This document shows, piece after piece, positions 1-10,640 of a stretch of 64,000 nucleotides of DNA. The notes under the pieces were generated by a model. It was not told the DNA's origin, searched no databases, and saw only the letters and a list, made by a program, of their open reading frames with translations. Origin of the DNA: Monodelphis domestica (lineage: Eukaryota; Chordata; Mammalia; Didelphimorphia; Didelphidae). Within the stretch, counting starts at the first letter, position 1. Each line of letters begins with the position of its first letter. The position numbers and the translations under genes are program-made. The DNA is taken from contig NC_077229.1 of the NCBI RefSeq assembly GCF_027887165.1, forward strand, positions 208,223,753-208,287,752, written 5' to 3'.

Positions 1-619
1 TGTATTTACAAAGCAAGATTTTCCTATGATGATAACAAAGTAAATTACAGACATTTTTAATAGTCATGGAGGAATGACTATCTTGGCTTTAAAGATAGAG
101 AAAATAAAGTACAGTTTAGAATGACTTATCCCAGAGGACACAGTTTTACCAATAACAAAGAGTCCTCCTGCAGGCCAGAGAGATTCTAATGAAACTAATT
201 CTCAAATATTCATGAAATAGGTTTACCCATGCAGCTCTGGGTAGAAATAACTTACAAAGTGAAACAAAGGCAGTCTACACATGAACACAAAATCTCAATT
301 AGTCAGCCCTGGATTGTCCACTGAGCAGAAGTCAGAAAATATATACATTGATTTCTATATAACACACACATACATAATATATACATTGATTTCCACATTC
401 TATCAATAACATGGTTCTATGAAAGATCCCAGCATTATAAATACCTAACTTAGGAAGACTGGAATTCTCTCCACAAAAACAAACAAACAAACAAAAAACA
501 AACCACAAACCCCATCACCAACAAGTGGTAGGAGAGTTAAATACTAGTTATGGTGGCCAATTAACTCAATTACTCAATATACAATTATAATGAAACTGAT
601 CTAGGATCAAAATCTGAAT

Positions 620-765
620 CCTATATGATCAAATGAAATAACATGGATACAGGATTTTACATATCTAAGAGTGCTATATAAATGCTAGCTAGCTAGTGGT
701 AGTGGTAATGGTGGTGATGGTCATGGTCATGGTCATGGTGGTGGTGATGGTGGTGGTGGTAAAAG
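620..765 (+). repeat. MIR-like 3' tail running into a (GGT/GAT)n microsatellite
   Basis: 'gtgctatataaatgctagct' at about 670-690 is a typical SINE/MIR end. It is followed by a trinucleotide tract of ggt, gat and cat units up to about 760. Confidence 0.6.
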
Positions 766-808
766 ACACCTCTGTAGCCAGACTATAATTCCACCCCAAA
801 GGACCATT

Positions 809-1012
809 AAAAAAAACAAAACCTTACCTTCCATCTTAGAATCAATACTGTGTGTTGGTTCTAAAGCAGAAGATTGATAAGGGCTAGGCAATGAGGGTTA
901 AGTGACTTGCCCAGGGTCACATAGCTAGGAAGATGTCTGAGGCCAGATTTGAACCAAGGACCTCCCATCTCTGGGCCTAGCTCTCAATCCACTGAGCCAC
1001 CCAGATGCCCCC
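809..1012 (-). mobile_element. SINE-B, minus strand, intact target-site duplication
   Basis: Full-length tRNA-derived SINE. Its A-rich tail is at 809 and its 'ggggcat...' head ends near 1012. An 11-bp duplication (aaaggaccatt) flanks it at 798-808 and 1016-1026, proving retrotransposition by L1-type machinery. Confidence 0.9.
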
Positions 1013-1511
1013 AAAAAAGGACCATTCTTCTTATGATACTTTAAAAAAAGTATGAGCCAATCAGCCCTGTTAGATAAATAACTAAAAAGCCCCTTCCCTG
1101 TTGAAGGTGGATAGGCCCTAGCATCTTCCTATCAAAGAGAAGAACCCACATTACTAATAAAAAATCCACATTTAGTTGACTTTCAACAACAAATACAAAC
1201 AAATTGAGTCCAATTCAACCCAGTTCAGCTCTTGTAATATAATCTCTTATTTGCTTCATTCATTTACTACATTGTGCTTATTGGAGGTCCAACTGTGACT
1301 CCAGAGTCAACCAAAGAAGAAAGAATCATTGTGCATCTGCAGGTGCTCCTGGAAAAAATGGCTTTTGTTCCCTGGATTGCCAATGATGAAGTACAAAGCA
1401 AAATGACTGCCTCCTGAGGCTCTACAAGGCTTAATCTCAGCAAAATCTCATTCTAATACAGTTGCACTGGTAAATTTATCCCACATCCCCAAATCTGTAG
1501 CACCAAAGTAA

Positions 1512-1725
1512 AGAGGCAGCTAGGTGGTACAGTGGACAGAGCACTGGGCTTGGAGTCAAGAAGATCTGAGTTTAAGAATCTGATCTCAGACTCTTACTAG
1601 CTATGTGACCCTGGGCAAGTCACTTAACCCTTAGTCTCAATTTCCTTCATCTATAAAATGAAGGCACATTAGAGGAGGAAATTGTAAAACACTCCTGTAT
1701 CTTCACCTAGAAAACCTCGAGGGAC
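1512..1725 (+). mobile_element. SINE-A, plus strand
   Basis: tRNA-like head 'ggcagctaggtggtacagtg', B-box-like 'gagttta...', 'ctatgtgaccctgggcaagt' core and the 'actcctgtatctt' 3' part. Moderately diverged. Confidence 0.8.
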
Positions 1726-1727
1726 AA

Positions 1728-1795
1728 AGGTGGGGTTTAATCAGGTTTAAAGTGTTTTAGGTGGGCTGCATGTTTGACACCCATCGTTAGTCCAC
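1728..1795 (+). mobile_element. hAT-like transposon end fragment
   Basis: 'gggctgcatgtttgacaccc' at about 1767-1786 is the terminal part of a common non-autonomous hAT-type repeat with a CAGGGGTGTCAAAC-type inverted repeat. Only one end is present. Confidence 0.45.
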
Positions 1796-2324
1796 TCCCC
1801 TAATGTTTATAAGATTATACCTCTACTTCCTAGCTGTGTGACTCTGGGTAAGTATTGGTTCTAAGGCAGAAGGTTTAATTCTAGTCTAATTGGAAGATGG
1901 AGCAAGGCTTAAGGAAAGGCCCAATATAACAGAAAAAATAAATAAATAAATAAATAAATAAAAAACCCTCTCTTTCAATCAGGCGATGGATAGACCTCTA
2001 TTCTACATGCTACAGTACACCCAGCTGCTAAATCTTGGGTTTGAAGAGGCTCTTTAAGAAGACAAATACCATATTTGTTTAGATTTTTTTTTTTTTTACA
2101 AAAGAAGTGCTATTGATGCACAACAGAGCTTGTTTTATTTGTCATGAGGCAACATAACCCTACCCATCCCCACCCCAATGCAGACATACCATGATACACT
2201 GAAGTGAGATCATGCCAGATAACTGGATAGCTCTGGCCCCCCCAATTGTCACTATAATCATAGGCGCTTATCCCAGGGGTCCATGGCATCAGATAGACCT
2301 ATGTCATAAATACAGGTAACAGAA

Positions 2325-2460
2325 ATAGAGTCCTAGACTTAAGAATCAGGTAAACCTGGGTTCAAACACTATAGGTAGAACTTCCTAACTTTGTAACATC
2401 CCTGGAACTCAATGTAAAATGAACTAGATAGCCTCCTTTCTCATTCTAGTGGTTTGATCT
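2325..2460 (+). mobile_element. MIR-type SINE, plus strand
   Basis: 'gagtcctagacttaagaatc', 'cctgggttcaaac' and the tail 'cctcctttctcattctagtg' match MIR layout. Old and diverged. A detached MIR tail also lies at about 2790-2870. Confidence 0.6.
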
Positions 2461-2465
2461 TTTTC

Positions 2466-2593
2466 TTTTTTTTAACCCTTACCTTCTACCTTAGAATCAA
2501 TGTTGTATATTGGTTCCAAGGCAGAAGAATAGTAAGGGGTAGGCAATGAGGGTTAAGTAACTTGTCTAGGGTCACACAGCTATGAAATAGAAG
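2466..2593 (-). mobile_element. SINE-B 3' part, minus strand
   Basis: 'aacccttaccttctacctta' through 'gggtcacacagcta' matches the 3' two thirds of SINE-B. The tRNA-like head is missing. Confidence 0.75.
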
Positions 2594-2609
2594 TATTATC
2601 TTATCAACA

Positions 2610-2760
2610 TTAGGGGAGTGGATTAATAAGGAGGGTCAAGCATGCCTACCTATAATAATTTGAGCCTGATTAAAATATATTTGGAAATATTTAACAAAAG
2701 AAATAAAAATTCAATAAAACATAGATAATGTTACATTTTAAACTCTTTCAAAAGATCCTA
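2610..2760 (-). mobile_element. hAT-like non-autonomous transposon fragment
   Basis: 'gggtcaagcatgcct' followed by an AT-rich interior ('gattaaaatatatttggaa', 'aacatagataatgtt') is the reverse of the same hAT-like family seen at 1728. Only one end is clear. Confidence 0.4.
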
Positions 2761-3150
2761 ATGTAGGGACTACTGGGCCCCCATTTCTATTACAGTTTGA
2801 CAGTACTGAACTAAATGACCCCTAAAGTCCCTCCAGCTCTTAAACCTATGACCTTATGACAAGCCTTTCATTCTATAAAACTGGGAGCACACCTGTGAGG
2901 TTGTGGGGGGGAAGATTGCCAGGCTAAATGGAGGTATGTAAAGCATTTTGCAAACTGCTTGAGCCTGTGTGAAATACTAGATAGGACTTGGCTCTGAGTC
3001 AATAAGACCTGAATTCAAGATCTACTTCTTAAGAATATAAGGTTAAGTCACCCTGGGCAAATTACTTAACCCCTAACTGTTTTCAGGAAACTCTATTGGC
3101 TCTAAGATGGAAAGAAAGTACCAATCAGCATTGAAAGAGGAAATTTCTAG

Positions 3151-3245
3151 GGGCAACTGGGTGGAGCAGTAGATAGAGCACTAAGCCTGTGGACTCAGAC
3201 ACTTCCTAGCTGTGTGACCTTGAATAAGTCACTTAACTCTGTTGG
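3151..3245 (+). mobile_element. SINE-A head leading into a microsatellite
   Basis: 'gggcaactgggtggagcagt' to 'tgaataagtcacttaactct'. The element stops shortly before the GGAA/GAAA array, which could have grown from its A-rich 3' end. Confidence 0.7.
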
Positions 3246-3273
3246 ACTGGCCCTTGACCTTTGGAACTGATTT

Positions 3274-3732
<459 letters not shown>

Positions 3733-4221
3733 AGTTACTCCCATACTGAGAGTTCCCTAAACCACTAAAATCACAAGTTCAATTTTTAAAAAAAATCTCT
3801 TATACTTGTGGCAAAATTTACATCAATATTTCAAGGACTTATAATTTTATGGGTATGGGTATCTACTTTGTCCACTGATAAAGATCACAACCCCTCTATT
3901 CCTCTTCTAGTGGTCTCCATCACTTGGGGGCCAGGATCCTAGTGAGGAGCTATTCAGAACTTAATTCATCTGGTCCTAAAACAAAAGACAGAATAGGTCT
4001 GTAGCTGGACCAGTGAACTTCAAATTTAAAGTCTCTCCTGCTTGATAAGACATGTCAGTACTTCAGTCCCATCTTTTAGATTTCAGTCTCCTCCAGAACG
4101 GAGTTTGGTCCTCACCAACTGCCCAGAGATGGGGTTCCTTGGTAGAAGAGTATACTCTATCATCCTCTTTCCCATCCTAAACCCATGAATGTTATGTTAT
4201 GATCCATGTGTATTCATATGA

Positions 4222-4345
4222 CTATGTTGTCTCCCCGACTAAAATGAAAGCTCCCTGAAGGCAGGAATACTCATTTTTGTCTCTATCTCCAGTGCCCAGT
4301 CCAGTGCCTGGCACATAGTAGCTACTTAACAAATGCTTTTTTTTT
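4222..4345 (+). mobile_element. L2 3' end
   Basis: 'gaaagctccctgaaggcagg' followed by 'cagtgcctggcacatagtag' and 'aacaaatgc' is the conserved L2 3' terminus. Confidence 0.75.
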
Positions 4346-4579
4346 TTTCCACTAAATATCAAAAGTTGCATTGTGCTGGTATGGCTTTAATTCCCCCTAG
4401 AGTAGTTTTGTTGACCCAAAATAAGCCAAAATTCCTATCTCAATAAATTATGTTATAGAACAGTTATCATATTGATATGCAAGGAACCAAAGTAGCAATT
4501 TAATTGTCTCCCCAATATGACAACTCTCAAATGCTTTCTAACTGCAAAACTAGGTCATGAGTGGTACCAGTATCATCCT

Positions 4580-4690
4580 TTTTTTTTTAAATAGATTAGG
4601 AAACTAAAGCTCAGAGGCAATCAGTGACTTGCCTAGGGTCACACAGCTAGTAAGTGTTAGAATGTATCTGGGTCAATATTTGAGCTCAGA
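4580..4690 (-). mobile_element. MIR fragment, minus strand
   Basis: 'aggaaactaaagctcagagg' and 'gacttgcctagggtcacaca' are the reverse of the MIR core. Confidence 0.6.
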
Positions 4691-4693
4691 TCT

Positions 4694-4918
4694 AGAAGCA
4701 AGTAGGTGGTTCCGTGGATACAGTGAAAGGGCCTGGAGTCAGGAAGACTCATCTTCTTGAGTTCAAATCTGGCCTCCGACACTTATTAGCTATGGGACCT
4801 TGGGCAAGTCACTTGACCCTGTTTGCCTCAGTTTCCTCTAATATCTTTGTCAAGAAAACCCCAAATGGGATGGGGATCAGGAAGAGTCAGAATCTGCTGA
4901 AAAAATGACTCAAAAATA
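4694..4918 (+). mobile_element. SINE-A, plus strand, nearly full length
   Basis: Head 'agcaagtaggtggttccgtg', core 'gggcaagtcacttgaccctg', 3' part 'gtcaagaaaaccccaaatgg' and a short A-rich end. Confidence 0.85.
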
Positions 4919-4969
4919 ACTCCTAAATCTATGTCAAACATTCATTCCCCCATAACATACGTTTGTTTT

Positions 4970-5166
4970 TCTTAAACTCTTACCTTCCATCTTAGAATCA
5001 ATGCTGTGTATTGGTTCCAAAGCAGAAGAGTGGTAAGGGCTAGACAATGGGGGTTAAGTGACTTGCCCAGGATCACATAGCTAGGAAGTATCTGAGGCCA
5101 GACTTAAACTAGGACCTCCTGTCTTTAGGCCTGGCTCTCTAGCCACAGAGCTATCTAGCTGCCCCC
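4970..5166 (-). mobile_element. SINE-B, minus strand, full length
   Basis: 'cttaaactcttaccttccat' (tail) to 'tatctagctgcccc' (head). A short imperfect duplication around 'ataacata' lies at both edges. Confidence 0.85.
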
Positions 5167-5284
5167 ATATAACATATATCCAAAAACCAAGAGGAAAAAT
5201 TCAAGCCTTTGTTTAGACTCCTTAAAACTGTGTAAATGCAAACTGTTATAAACTCTAGGATTGATCCTAGAGATAAAAAATAAG

Positions 5285-5520
5285 ATTTGTTATATATATA
5301 GTACTTTAAAGTTTGCAAAGTGCTTGACCTATTATCTCATATGAGTCTCACAGTAATTCTGATAGATAGGTACTCTTATTAAATACATTTCATACATGAA
5401 GAAATGAGGCTAAGAGGTTAAGTGACTTATCCAGGGTCACTCAAACATTAAGTATCTGAGATAGGATATAAATTCAAATCTTTCTAATTAGAAGACCTCT
5501 GCTATATCTACTGGTAGTAT
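5285..5520 (-). mobile_element. MIR, minus strand
   Basis: 'agtttgcaaagtgctt', 'attatctcatatgagtctca' and 'gttaagtgacttatccaggg' follow MIR order in reverse. Confidence 0.65.
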
Positions 5521-6539
5521 GTGTTAGTAAAAATGATTTCTTTCCTGGAGAAAACTTTTTACAACCTGTTTGTAAATCTATGAATTAGTCAGTTTATACA
5601 ACTTTCACCTGTCATAAATCCAGGATTATTTCAAAAATATTTTCCCTGGGGATCTTCCTTGAAAGTGATATTGCTTAATCTTTATAGGTAGAGTAATTCT
5701 TATATGGTTCCTAGTTTCTTTTTCTTTTCTTCTTTCCTTCCTTCCTTTCTTTCTTTCTCTTTCTTTCATTTCTCCCACCAACTTTTTGGCAGTAAGATCA
5801 TTTTGCCATGCTCTATCCCTTCTCATTAACAGCCTCATTATTCAAGAAGAATATATCATCCATTTGATAGTACTTCAGACAAGGTTTGTTTTCTAGGACC
5901 AGTAAACAGTGTGCAGTGTCCCTGGGAAAACTCCAGATTGACAATACAGTATACTGTGAGGTGTTGGGTTTTTTTTTTCCTTCGGAGTATGAAGATGATA
6001 ATCTAGGAGACTAGAAAGATAAGGTATAATGAGATCACCATCATGCCTTTCAACACTAAGGCTTTAGAAATGCTTTTGAAAGACATTAGGGAAGGAAACA
6101 CCATTACTTACAAAAGGAACCTAGAAAACTTTAGCCTTCCTGGGCACAAAGGAATTATGCTTAGGACACCACCACTTACATTGGCATAGAATTTTAGCAA
6201 AGGTATCTAATGTATCTCAAATTCCAAACCTGAAGCTTAACTTTGACCCAAAAGAATAAAAGAAAGCTCCAAAGTGGTAGTTTTATCATCACCCAAATAA
6301 ATACATAGTTAGACCAAAGCCTTTCTTGATGGACCAAACTGGGTTTGAATAACCTCAAAAATACTCCAGGGAATATATCTTTCCACCTCCTGCTTAAGGG
6401 CTTAGACTGGAATAATTCCAGACCCTTGCTATCCCAGAACCCTCTCCTCTAAAACCCTCTGTGCACAAACGAACCCAGGAAATAAAACAAACTACCCAGG
6501 CAAAGTACTGATAGGGGTTAAATAGCAAAACTCTCAGCC

Positions 6540-6800
6540 CCCCCCCCCCCAGGAGAAGTTAAGACACGTGGGGTGTCATTTACTCAGTCTTCTCTGAAGC
6601 TGCACACGCCAGCACACGCCTGCACACGCACGCGCGCGCGCACACACACACACACATACACACACACACACAGAGCTCAGCATTTGGTTTCTTCTTACTG
6701 CTGGTTTGCCTAAGCTAGGCGATCAGTATCTGACCTGTCTCAATACCATCCCCTTCCCCCCCAATCCCCCCCCCAAAAAACACACACACTCCTCCAACAC
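6540..6800. repeat. Simple-repeat cluster next to the CpG island (poly-C, CG/CA)
   Basis: A C run near 6539-6551, a (CG)n-(CA)n tract at about 6625-6673 and C-rich runs near 6755-6775 sit just inside intron 1. The alternating CG/CA stretch has Z-DNA potential. Confidence 0.8.
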
Positions 6801-7008
6801 CTTCTCAATACACGTGTAGGAGGAAGCGCGTGTCCTTAGTGCCAGAGAAGGGAAAGATCCCGGTGTGGAGAAGGTGCACAGGGGAGTATCTAATCAGGGT
6901 GTACAGGTTCTCCCTAGGGTTGTGGGAGGGGAAAAGGTCAGAGGAGTGGGAAAAGGAGCATAGGCTCGATAGTGAGGAGTCACTGCAAGGTGCAGAGGCA
7001 GAGGGCTC

Positions 7009-7014
7009 ACTTAC
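7009..7014 (-). other. GFOD1: GFOD1 exon 1 splice donor
   Basis: On the minus strand the exon ends CCTGG and continues GTAAGT, a perfect U1-type donor. Splicing leaves the reading frame one base into a codon (phase 1), which would complete the glycine that follows VKTL in GFOD1. Confidence 0.93.
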
Positions 7015-7267
7015 CCAGGGTCTTGACTGCTATTTGCCGGGTGAGAGGGGGAGGCAGGTTGATGCAGACCAAGTCCACATCTTGGTGCAGCAGTACCTCG
7101 TCGATGCGGCTGGTGTAGAAAGGAACACTCATCTCCTTGGCCAGCTCCTCGGCTTCTTCCTGCGTCCGGCCCCATAGTGCCTTCACCGCAAAGCCCTCGT
7201 CCTTCAGAAGTGGGATGATGACCCGGGCCGTGAGGCTGGTGCCGAACACGCCCACTCCGGGCAGCAT
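7015..7267 (-). CDS. GFOD1: GFOD1 coding exon 1 (glucose-fructose oxidoreductase domain containing 1), N-terminal 84 codons
   Basis: The minus strand encodes 84 codons plus one base, starting [16 protein letters not shown] and ending IAVKTL before a consensus donor. As I recall human GFOD1, this matches it essentially residue for residue; the paralog GFOD2 differs in this part (for example GTGSSARVLVPL). The segment is the first half of a Rossmann NAD(P)-binding fold of the Gfo/Idh/MocA family. The GVGVFGTS turn near residues 4-11 is the dinucleotide-binding loop, although the usual GxGxxG ends in T/S. The catalytic and C-terminal domains lie in a later exon outside the window. The family is oxidoreductase-like, but GFOD1's substrate is not established to my knowledge. 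The start is supported by identity to the known N-terminus and by G at -3 of the ATG. Reading past the donor gives only G-K-stop, so the exon needs splicing. It lies in a CpG island, as expected for a broadly used promoter. Confidence 0.96.
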
Positions 7268-7429
7268 GGCTGCTAAGCAGTGCAGCTACCGGGATCTCCG
7301 GTCGAACACACATATACCCCCCTACCCCGGTCCTCACAGCCCTAGCCAGCTCCTTCGGGTGCCGCGCGCCACGCAGGGGACCTGGAGCGCCAAGCCCAGT
7401 TCAGGGATGCAGTTCGAGGCTCACTGTCC

Positions 7430-7453
7430 CTGCTGCTGCTGCTGCTGCTGCTG
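7430..7453 (-). repeat. (CAG)8 tract in the GFOD1 leader region
   Basis: Eight uninterrupted CTG units on the plus strand, read as CAG in the GFOD1 transcript direction, 163 bases upstream of the start codon. They are followed on the plus strand by further imperfect CTG/CCG triplets. Triplet tracts in leaders can be length-polymorphic. Confidence 0.9.
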
Positions 7454-8023
7454 CCACCGTCGTCGCCCCCGCCACCGCTGCTGGGGCTGCTGCACTGGAC
7501 TCCGGAGACTCCCGCCCTTGCCGCTGGTGGTTGCAGAGACGCAGATGCCCCACTGCCCAGCGGAGCACCAGCTCAGGCTGAACACCGGCCACAACTGCAG
7601 CCTGCTCCGCACGCACGGTCCGGGCCGCTCCATAGCCGGCTCATCCCCTCTCCACCTCTCGCACCGCTTTGGCCGCTGCCAAGCTTCCCCACCTTTGCGG
7701 CCCGGAGGGGTCTGTAGGTTCACCCCTCCCACACACGCGCCCCACTGTCTTCGCTTCTGGGAGTCCCACCCACCCTTACTCCCTACAAACGCCCCCCAAA
7801 AGCAAAAAGCTTGCAACCTTCCCAGGCGAGGAGTGAATCTGCCTCTGTCTTCTCGTTCGTTATCCTCGTCGCCCTGTAACAAAACCAACCAAAACGAAGC
7901 AGCCACCAGGAGGCCAGCTAAGAAGGATGCCGAGCTCCCCTGACAGGGTGGGGGTCCCAAGTTGCTGAGCGGCGTAGTCACAACGGATAGGCATCCCCCT
8001 CATTCTTCTGCCATCTTCGCTCT

Positions 8024-8038
8024 CAGCAGCAGCAGCAG
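8024..8038 (+). repeat. (CAG)5 tract in the CpG island
   Basis: Five CAG units on the plus strand, reading as CTG in the GFOD1 direction. It is a second, shorter triplet run, opposite in sense to the tract at 7430. Confidence 0.85.
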
Positions 8039-8420
8039 CCCTCTCCCGAATCGCTAGCTTCAGGAGGAAGGCGGAGTTGGCGAGTTTGGCTGTCAGCTCC
8101 CTGGGTTTTCCTGCAACGCCCTCTCCGGAGCTCCCCACGCCATTGGCCTCCGGGCTGAGCAGTTCCCCCCACCCCCACCCCGCCTCGCCCCACCCGCCCT
8201 CCCGACTTGTCGCTTGTTTCTCTTTCTGCCGGCTATCTCCTCCCTTCTACTGCCCCAACTCCACCTCCTTCTCCTTCGGTCTTCTCCTTCTCTATTTCTT
8301 TTTCCTTCTCAACCTTCTTTTCTCCTTTCTTCCCTCCTAACCCCGCCCCAATTAAATGTAGAGAGGGTCGCGATGGCGTGCTTGTGAACATAGCTGGACT
8401 AGCAGCACCAGGAGGAGTTC

Positions 8421-9374
8421 CGCGCCACTGATGGTAACCTCTCCGCCAGGCACCTACAGCTGCTGTCCTGTCCCATATACCCCAAGCTAGTCAAGCAGGG
8501 TTCCTCCCCGAAGCTGCGAGGCAGAGCAAACCTGTCTGGATTGGGTTACATACAGCAGCCCACAGGCCACTCCGACGCAGTTAAAAGATATTTGCACAAC
8601 GCATCCACTGTCCGCTTGCAGTTCCACTTGCCTTTCTTCATATCCTACTTTCTACATCACAAGCCTGGCCTCCTTTCTCTTTTCTCTCCCCCCTTCCCCC
8701 CCACCAGCAAGTAAGCGTAATGGGGGAGGGGGGGGACAAACAAACAAAATTCCTTTCAAGAGCTTCATTCATTTACGGCGCCCCTCCCGCCACCCTCCAC
8801 ACACATACACACGTCTCCTTTCCCCCATTCATTTGTGTGTGCAGTCCTAGGCAATGCATTTAAAGCTCTAAGGAGATTTGAGGTGAATGGAAATATGAGC
8901 CTGCATGGCTAACGCTGTATGTGGCAGGAGGCAGGGAAGGGTCTATCTTGGAGTCTGCAAAGGAGTGCTAGCTTCCCCGCTGTCATCTCTGAGGCAGAAG
9001 CTACTCCGCAAGAAAATTATCAGCTTTTTAAGGATCAACAGTAAAGTTAAACAAGGCTTGTCCTCCTGCAGTAGATCTCCCATTGAATTTCATTCATTCT
9101 GTCTGCAAATAGACCTTTTTGCCAAGTTCATAACCTCTGCAATCTATGGATCACCCGGCCTTGGGCTGTTTTTGCCCCAGTGACCCTAGCCCCGCCTCTT
9201 ACTTCTTACTATCAACAGTCACTGTAAGCTAGTTTTTTCTTTTCATTTTTTAGTTCCTTTTTCAGGTTTTTTGATCATTTCAATGGCAGTTGGGACAACT
9301 ACAATCTTTAAAAAAAACAATGAAAACATTTAAGAGCACTTGGTGTGTATTCACTTGTTGTCTTTAATTGATTA
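8421..9374. other. Unassigned upstream flank of GFOD1
   Basis: G+C falls off across this kilobase. Poly-G/poly-C runs occur near 8697-8738. I see no coding exon, RNA gene or recognisable repeat. It could hold regulatory sequence, but I see no specific motif set. Confidence 0.5.
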
Positions 9375-9570
9375 ACATCCATTTAAGCAAACTTTTTTGA
9401 AGTTCATGTGTATAATATGTGCCTGGCATCTGGGGGATGCAAAGAGAAGAAAACAAAAAACCTTCAGTTCTTATCTTATAAAGGAGTTTATATTCTTGGA
9501 GTATGGGGGATGGGAGCCTGGGAAACAATAGATACATAGAAAATTGAACACCAAAATACAAAATGTGTAT
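9375..9570 (+). mobile_element. Old interspersed repeat E ('ggggatacaaagacaaaa' type), fragment
   Basis: 'atgtgcctggcatctggggg', 'cagttcttatcttataaagg' and 'agtttatattcttgg' follow a mammal-wide LINE-like repeat of the form transcribed as 'gtgctggggatacaaag...ccctcaaggagcttac'. I do not name the family. Confidence 0.5.
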
Positions 9571-9589
9571 ATTTTGTTTGTCTTCCTAT

Positions 9590-10640
9590 CTGTTTGACCA
9601 TTCTTCAGTATTATCCATGTCATGCCCACTAAGTATAGGTATACCCCAAAGCTCTATCCTGAGCCTCTTCTTTTTTCTCTTTCTACACTCTCTCACTTGG
9701 TGACCTCATCAACTCTCAGGGTTTTAATTATCTCCCACATCTCCATATGCAAGTCTAAATCCTAATCTCTCTTCCCAAATGTCTACTGGATATTTCAAAT
9801 TGTATGACCTGTAGGCATCTCTATATAAACACATCCTAAGTAAAATACATATTCCCCACCTGCCCCCCCCAAAAAAAACCCACCTCCAGCTTCTGAATTT
9901 CACTTTTTTTCTGTTGAGATCACCACCATCCTTATAGTTACCCAGGTTTGCAACTTCTCTGTCATCTTCACCAACTCTCTCACACTTCTCACATTCAATT
10001 AGCAAATCTTGTCATTTCTACCACCACAAAATCTTATGCATCCCAATTCTTCCATAGCAGCTATGTGGCAGTGTATATGGCTTTGGACTGGGAGTCAAAA
10101 AGACCTGATTTTGAATCTTGAATAAGACAGCTGTGTATCCCAAGTCACCTAACCATTCTGAGCTTCAGCTTTCTCATCTGTAAATGTATAATCTGTAAAA
10201 TGAGTATAATAATAGTACCTACTTCCTAGGATTGTTGTGAGAATAAAAAGATAATATTTATAAAGCACTTTGCAAACCTTAAAATGCTATATAAATGCTA
10301 AGTATTATCATCACTCATATAGTCACTGCCCTAGTCCAGGCCTTCATTACTTTTCACTTGTGCTATTGAAATCATGTCTTAACTGGTCTTGTTGCATCAG
10401 GTATCTCCTTATTCCAACATATCCACAACACAGTTATCAAAATAATTTTCCTAAAGTTTGTGATTGACCATATCATTTCCTCATTCAGTAAATTCCATTA
10501 ACTCCCTTTTTATTCTAGGAACAAATAAAAATTCCTCTGTTTGGCATTTATCCTCTCAGATTTATCCTCTCAACTGCCAAAATCTTCCCCCACCAAAAAT
10601 ATCTTGTATCTCTTTTGCCTGTCTTATTAAAATTTCAGCA
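9590..10640 (+). mobile_element. L2 LINE (RT 3' portion and UTR) interrupted by a MIR-type SINE
   Basis: 'ggtataccccaaagctctat' decodes to a decayed RT 'VPQ(G)S' segment. Later 'agttacccaggtttgcaac', 'ctagtccaggccttcattac' and 'cctctgtttggcatttatcc' follow the known L2 order. The left (9590-10040) and right (10320-10640) parts are one copy split by the SINE at 10046. Confidence 0.75.
10046..10318 (+). mobile_element. MIR-type SINE inserted in L2
   Basis: 'gcagctatgtggcagtgtat', 'tttctcatctgtaaa', 'aggattgttgtgag' and 'gctatataaatgctaagtat'. L2 sequence resumes directly after it. Confidence 0.75.

Larger units (their letters stand above)
7050..8420 (-). promoter_or_regulatory. GFOD1: CpG island with GFOD1 promoter and 5' leader
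   Basis: This is the only stretch in the window rich in G+C and CpG (many CG, GCGC and CCGCC steps). It covers exon 1 and extends about 1.1 kb upstream of its ATG. GC-box-like CCCGCC and CCACCCGCC runs lie near 8177-8205, and an ATTGG (CCAAT-type) motif lies near 8142. I see no TATA box, so dispersed initiation is likely. The transcription start cannot be placed from sequence; the leader would run from 7268 upward. Confidence 0.75.

Noticed and set aside
7137-7943. 268-codon plus-strand frame antisense to GFOD1 exon 1
   Set aside because: It lies in a GC-rich island where stops are rare. The composition is Pro/Ser/His/Cys-rich with no recognisable domain, and it overlaps the conserved GFOD1 exon in antisense. 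An antisense non-coding RNA is possible but not shown.
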